Source: Candidatus Coatesiibacteriota bacterium
GTDB taxonomy: Bacteria; RBG-13-66-14; B26-G2; WVWN01; G020348885
Assembly (NCBI GenBank): GCA_020348885.1
Contig: CP070755.1
Location: 2,408,914-2,441,534, forward strand
Length of the DNA stretch: 32,621 nt
Direction of reading: 5' to 3'
Notes under the pieces: generated by a model
Seen by the model: the letters and a program-made list of their open reading frames with translations, nothing else
Database searches by the model: none
Told to the model about the DNA's origin: nothing
Translations under genes and position numbers: made by a program
Shown here: positions 29,153 through 32,621 of the stretch, one piece after another
How the letters are laid out: each line of letters starts with the position of its first letter
How positions within the stretch are numbered: position 1 is the stretch's first letter

Positions 29153-30880
29153 ATGTTCTTAAGAATGTTAACCTTGGTAGCAGCGGTCGTAATTACGGTT
29201 ACGCCGACGGCGTACGCCGACGACATCTGGGAATACCTGAACGACGAGGACGACGCCCGAGCGATCGAGGGCTTGCGATTGACCGCGTCGTTGCCCGACG
29301 AGGAAGCCCTGCCGTACTTATTGTACGCCGTTGTTTTACAACGGACGCCGGTAGCAAAAGAGGCCGGCCGCCTCCTCGCCGAACGGCGAATACCCGACGC
29401 GTTCGACGAACTGGTCGAGATGCTCGATACCGACGACAGGCGAACGCGGGAAGCAGTTTCGACCGGTTTGATGGGCTATCAACCCGAAGAGTACTTCGAT
29501 GAGGTCGTGGAACTTCTAGGCGATATTTCGCCGCGGCGGCGCGTTTTCGCGGTTGAATACATAGCCGCGTACGGAGCCGACGAGAAGGTTGAGCTTCTGG
29601 AAGGTTACCTTGAGGACCCGAACGAGAACGTCAGGCTGGCCGCCGTCATAGCGTTAAAAGACGAAGACGTCGACGTGGTTCCGGTCGCGCTGGAGTTGTT
29701 CAGCTCCGAAACCACCAAGGTCGTCATCGACGCTATATCGGCGATAGCCGACAAGACGGACCCGAGGGCGTTCGATCCGCTTCTCGCGCTTCTGGACCAT
29801 AAATACACGAACGTTGTTTTACCGGCGGCGGACGCGCTGTTCCGTTACGAGGGGGACGAATACGTCGACAGGTTTGCAGAGCTTTCGACGGACGTGGACG
29901 AAGAAACGCGCGCTTTCGCGGTAAGGTGGTTATCTGCGTCCGGCGGTGAACGCGCCATCCCGCATATAATGGCCCGGCTTGTAGACCCGAAAGTTCAGGT
30001 CGTAGTTGCCGCCGTTCAAGGCCTCCTGGACCTCGAGTACCGGGACGCTGGCTACAGGTTTCAGGAGATGTTGGCCAACATCGATTACGCCGACGAGATC
30101 CGCTTTGCGGCGATGCGCGCCCTGGCGGAAATGGGAATCGAAGGGTCCGAGCCCATAATCGCCGACATACTGACGAACCCGTCGGAGTTGGCGCCGTTAA
30201 GAACGAACGCGGCCATCGCCCTTTCCTTTTTCAAAAACGATTACGCGTTCGAGGTATTGTATAACGAGGCCGAGGCCGGAGAGGCGGATTCGCCGACGAA
30301 GATGGCTTCGGTTAAAGCGCTCGGTATAATGGGCGACGAGCGAGCGCTTCCTCTGCTAATGGAACTCGCGGACGAGCCGTACGGGGAACTCGATTTATAC
30401 GGGCATATCGTGGCCGCGATAGGGATGATTGGCGGTCCGGACGCGTACGAGTACTTGTACGGGGAATACCGAGATAACGACATGAGCGAAAAAAGGTATG
30501 GTTCTGTAGTACCGTACGCGCTGGCTATATGCGGCGACGAACGCGGTCCCGACCTTGTTATCGAAGAACTTACGCGCCTTTACGCGGAGGACGAAACGGT
30601 CGGCTCGGAGAACGACGAGACAATATACTTCCGTATCGCAGCCGTTACTGGGTTGGGCGAGTCGGGCGACGCGGACACGGCCGACGCGGTCGCCATGGCC
30701 TTGAAAGACCCGGACGAGCGGGTCGTGATGGCGGCGCTGAGGGCCGCCGGTAATCTGTTCGATATCGAAATGCTGCCCCTGATAAAGGACGACGAGCGGT
30801 TGAACACGGGCAAAATCGCTTTATTTACCATGAAAGCCGTCGAGGCCATCGAAGAGCGTTGCGGGGCGTCCGGCGAGTAA
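29153..30880 (+). CDS. Secreted HEAT/PBS-lyase-type repeat protein
   Basis: 575 residues. The start at 29153 follows GGAGG and begins the signal peptide (MFLRMLTLVAAVVITVTPTA); a GTG at 29084 would add a non-signal extension. From about residue 25 to the end are HEAT-like helical repeats of about 30 residues, for example A-I-E-G-L-R-L-T-A-S-L, VAVELLGDIS, DPNENVRLAAVIALKDED, DPKVQVVVAAVQGLLDLE and DPDERVVMAALRAAGN. The pattern D-P-x-x-x-V-[RV]-x-A-A-[VL]-x-A-L marks the PBS-lyase/HEAT family, which forms a solenoid for protein-protein contacts. It likely acts as a periplasmic scaffold. The next gene is 43 bases downstream. Confidence 0.88.
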   Translation: MFLRMLTLVAAVVITVTPTAYADDIWEYLNDEDDARAIEGLRLTASLPDEEALPYLLYAVVLQRTPVAKEAGRLLAERRIPDAFDELVEMLDTDDRRTREAVSTGLMGYQPEEYFDEVVELLGDISPRRRVFAVEYIAAYGADEKVELLEGYLEDPNENVRLAAVIALKDEDVDVVPVALELFSSETTKVVIDAISAIADKTDPRAFDPLLALLDHKYTNVVLPAADALFRYEGDEYVDRFAELSTDVDEETRAFAVRWLSASGGERAIPHIMARLVDPKVQVVVAAVQGLLDLEYRDAGYRFQEMLANIDYADEIRFAAMRALAEMGIEGSEPIIADILTNPSELAPLRTNAAIALSFFKNDYAFEVLYNEAEAGEADSPTKMASVKALGIMGDERALPLLMELADEPYGELDLYGHIVAAIGMIGGPDAYEYLYGEYRDNDMSEKRYGSVVPYALAICGDERGPDLVIEELTRLYAEDETVGSENDETIYFRIAAVTGLGESGDADTADAVAMALKDPDERVVMAALRAAGNLFDIEMLPLIKDDERLNTGKIALFTMKAVEAIEERCGASGE

Positions 30881-30923
30881 ACTCGCGGCGCTATTAATCC
30901 GTTAAACGCTTTGGGGGTTTATT

Positions 30924-31709
30924 GTGGATTTATCCGCGGCGATTGACTATGTGAAGGAGAAAGGTTCCGTCGTCGAACGGGCGTATCTCGGCGTCGTACT
31001 CGACGAGATGGCATTACCCATGTTCGAATCGCTGGTCGCGTCGTATCAACTCGAAAACGGCGCGTGGTGCTACCCGACAGACGAGACCAGGGCCGCGTCC
31101 GTCGGCGCGACGATAGATTGGGTGCGGCTTCTAATAAACGTCCGGATGATGGGCACAGAATTGCTTGGCAAATCGGCCGATTTCCTGGCCGCGAACCAGG
31201 GCCCGGACGGCGATTGGTATGAGACCGTCGAAAAGCTCGACGAATTGCCGCAACCGTGGCTTTCGGAGAACGCCGACGACAACCGGCTTTACTTCACCGC
31301 CGCGGCGGCGGCGGTCCTGGTGGGCGCCGGATACGTGAGTTCGGCCTGTACCGTCGCGGCGGCCGAGTACCTGGAACGGTGGCAGGCCGACCACGGCGCT
31401 CTCCCCGGGTTCACCCGGACAATCTGGGCGGTCCTCCCCGTCGCGGTGTCGCGTTTCAGCTATGACTGCGACCTTTTCCTCGCGAACTACGGTCGGGCCG
31501 TCGAGAACGTACCGACAACCGGCGTGCCCGAGTGCTGCTGGGCGTATGATATGTGCGCGTACGCCGGGCTACGCCCGGGCGACAAGTTGGTGGATGCCGT
31601 CGTCGAACGCCTGAACTCGCTACTCGGCCCCGGCGGGCTTCCTCTGGATCCGGAAAATAGAAGCGCCGGGATCGTCGCCGACGGGGTGAGGGTTGCGAAA
31701 AACATTTAA
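30924..31709 (+). CDS. Alpha/alpha-toroid (prenyltransferase/squalene-cyclase-like) repeat protein
   Basis: 261 residues from a GTG at 30924 preceded by GGGGG. There is no signal peptide. The chain carries QW-type repeat segments: YQLENGAWCYPTDETRAAS (about 41-59), AANQGPDGDWYETV (about 89-102) and a weaker LNSLLGPGGLPLDPEN near the end. Between them are hydrophobic helices such as YFTAAAAAVLVGAGYVSSA. This pattern belongs to the terpenoid-cyclase/prenyltransferase alpha-alpha toroid fold. The catalytic Asp-rich motif of squalene-hopene cyclases (D-x-D-D) is absent, and the protein is about one third of a cyclase's length, so it is probably a partner or single-toroid binding protein. It follows the HEAT gene in the same unit. 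Confidence 0.7.
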   Translation: MDLSAAIDYVKEKGSVVERAYLGVVLDEMALPMFESLVASYQLENGAWCYPTDETRAASVGATIDWVRLLINVRMMGTELLGKSADFLAANQGPDGDWYETVEKLDELPQPWLSENADDNRLYFTAAAAAVLVGAGYVSSACTVAAAEYLERWQADHGALPGFTRTIWAVLPVAVSRFSYDCDLFLANYGRAVENVPTTGVPECCWAYDMCAYAGLRPGDKLVDAVVERLNSLLGPGGLPLDPENRSAGIVADGVRVAKNI

Positions 31710-32100
31710 GATAATTAATTGTTATGTTTAGGTTTCGGCGTCTCTCACAACGCGATAAACAGCTTACTAATAACGAAAAGGGCTAGGATTGAGAAGCATC
31801 GGACTGTAACTAAAAACCAGAAAAACGACTAATGTTATACTTGATATTTGGCATTTCCCCCGGGCATTTCCCCCGGGCATTTCCCCCCGGCCCTCGGTTA
31901 AAATGGGTTATTGGATTTAACTGATTGACCTTGTAGACCAGAACTCCGGCGGTAGTAACCCTCCGCCCGAATATTTTTCCGTACCGGCTAATTACTACAG
32001 CCCCGATAACTGCTTTATTATCCTGACCGTCGGGTATACCGGAGGTCAGGCGATTATTCAATGCGATGTTATGGATATAAGTTGGTGACCAAGGTTTAAT
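31710..32100. other. Non-coding, comparatively AT-rich spacer with tandem repeat
   Basis: The 391-base gap holds no convincing gene. It contains a three-copy GC-rich repeat at 31850-31889 and looks more AT-rich than the coding DNA to its left. An 83-codon minus-strand frame crosses the repeat and is not believable. No strong terminator for the toroid gene was found in it. Confidence 0.6.
31850..31889 (+). repeat. Three tandem copies of a 13-bp repeat
   Basis: Unit GGCATTTCCCCCG repeats at 31850-31862 and 31863-31875, with a third copy having one extra C at 31876-31889. The C-runs suggest slippage-prone DNA. Confidence 0.9.
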
Positions 32101-32621
32101 ATGTTAAAGTATATTGTTTTATTCCTTACCATCGGCCTGTTGGTTTTTACGGGTTGTGAGATTCCTTTAAGTCCACAAGCGTTCTCGTGGGAAATGGTTT
32201 TTCTTTTCTCCGAGTCCGGTAGTCCTGACGCGTTTTGCGTAGGCGACGGCGGGTTTTATATCGTAAGTTATGATTCGTTAGGCGCGGTTATCTGGTATTT
32301 CGCCGAAGCTAATAACGACCTTAACGAAATTTATAGACCTTCTAACGCGAGTAATACTACATTATATACTATAGATTTTTTAAATGGAAACGTTTGGGCC
32401 GGCGGTTACCGTACGGTAGAACGGGAAGGCGATACGGTAAATATCCCTGTAACTATTTTGCGCTACGAAGGGAATTGGTACGAGAACGAATTGCCGGATA
32501 GCGGCGGCAACTTCATTAACGGGGTTTTCGATATAGTCGGTATTCCCGGCGCCGAACCCGATTGCTACGTCCGCACCGCCGACGGTATTGCGTTATTTAA
32601 ACCGCTTACCGGTGACCTGCA
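32101..32621 (+). CDS. Lipoprotein, C-terminus cut by window edge
   Basis: A frame of at least 173 codons that runs off the right edge, so its length is unknown. AAGG lies seven bases before the ATG. The lipoprotein signal is MLKYIVLFLTIGLLVFTGC with Cys19 after F-T-G. After a Pro-rich start, the chain has propeller-like short strands: GGFYIVSYDSLGAVIWYFAE, LYTIDFLNGNVWAGGYRTVE, ILRYEGNWYENELP and DCYVRTADGIALFKPLTGD. These are typical of secreted beta-propellers with WVxG and DG turns. No named family is recognised. The nearest upstream gene is 391 bases away, so it probably has its own promoter in the AT-rich spacer. Confidence 0.75.
   Translation, partial: MLKYIVLFLTIGLLVFTGCEIPLSPQAFSWEMVFLFSESGSPDAFCVGDGGFYIVSYDSLGAVIWYFAEANNDLNEIYRPSNASNTTLYTIDFLNGNVWAGGYRTVEREGDTVNIPVTILRYEGNWYENELPDSGGNFINGVFDIVGIPGAEPDCYVRTADGIALFKPLTGDL

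Noticed and set aside
31810-32061. A small minus-strand gene of 83 codons
   Set aside because: It crosses the 13-bp tandem repeat, has no ribosome binding site and no family resemblance.
1-32621. CRISPR arrays, tRNAs, phage or insertion sequences
   Set aside because: No regularly spaced direct repeats, cloverleaf sequences, transposase or integrase frames were seen; the only short tandem repeat is the 13-bp one at 31850.

Overview
The window is a GC-rich stretch of a diderm (Gram-negative-type) bacterium. That rests on several lipoproteins, an outer-membrane barrel candidate ending in Phe, a SPOR-domain protein, secreted beta-propellers and a periplasmic tetraheme cytochrome. The many secreted propellers with no close named relatives suggest a little-studied candidate-phylum lineage. 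There is no rRNA or marker gene here, so the phylum stays open. No tRNA, CRISPR array, phage or insertion sequence was found.

Layout. Positions 1-3338 (minus): a truncated TlpA-type thioredoxin lipoprotein, a PHP phosphoesterase, an NHL-propeller lipoprotein, an O-methyltransferase and a small TonB/AgmX-like secreted protein. Positions 3411-5500 (minus): two tandem secreted thioredoxin-fold proteins, each broken by an in-frame UGA at codon 66 inside a U-x-x-C motif, so they are very likely selenoproteins. A GT2 glycosyltransferase follows. Positions 6550-9750 (plus): three paralogous secreted propeller proteins. The last two form a tandem duplication that includes leader and terminator; the first is circularly permuted relative to them. 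Positions 9890-11012: an Ig-like/propeller protein behind two strong promoters. Positions 11117-13879 (minus): a PQQ-propeller protein, a secreted protein of the family often labelled 'asparagine synthetase B', and decayed 3' ends of relatives of both families.

Positions 13979-17522 (plus) hold a compact operon: three overlapping EutN/CcmL-type microcompartment vertex proteins, then STAS-TPR-(degenerate metallo-beta-lactamase), STAS-TPR and STAS. No shell hexamer or encapsulated enzyme is nearby, so the operon looks like a signalling or partner-switching module with pentameric vertex proteins. Positions 17527-23121 (minus) form an operon: GHL10-SPOR glycoside hydrolase-like protein, UshA-like tetraheme cytochrome, S9 peptidase and PfkB/HldE-like kinase. 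Positions 23243-28896 (minus) carry two SAM methyltransferases, a barrel candidate, small secreted proteins, a zinc-ribbon membrane protein and a secreted protein with a C2H2-type finger. Positions 29031-31709 (plus) carry a HEAT-repeat protein and an alpha/alpha-toroid protein. A more AT-rich spacer with a 13-bp tandem repeat leads to a lipoprotein cut by the window end.

The strongest signals are the twin selenoprotein candidates, a shared C-terminal motif (P-x-S-[LMV]-G-x-[IV]-K) on five secreted proteins of two different folds, the circular permutation among the propellers, and the vertex-protein/STAS operon.
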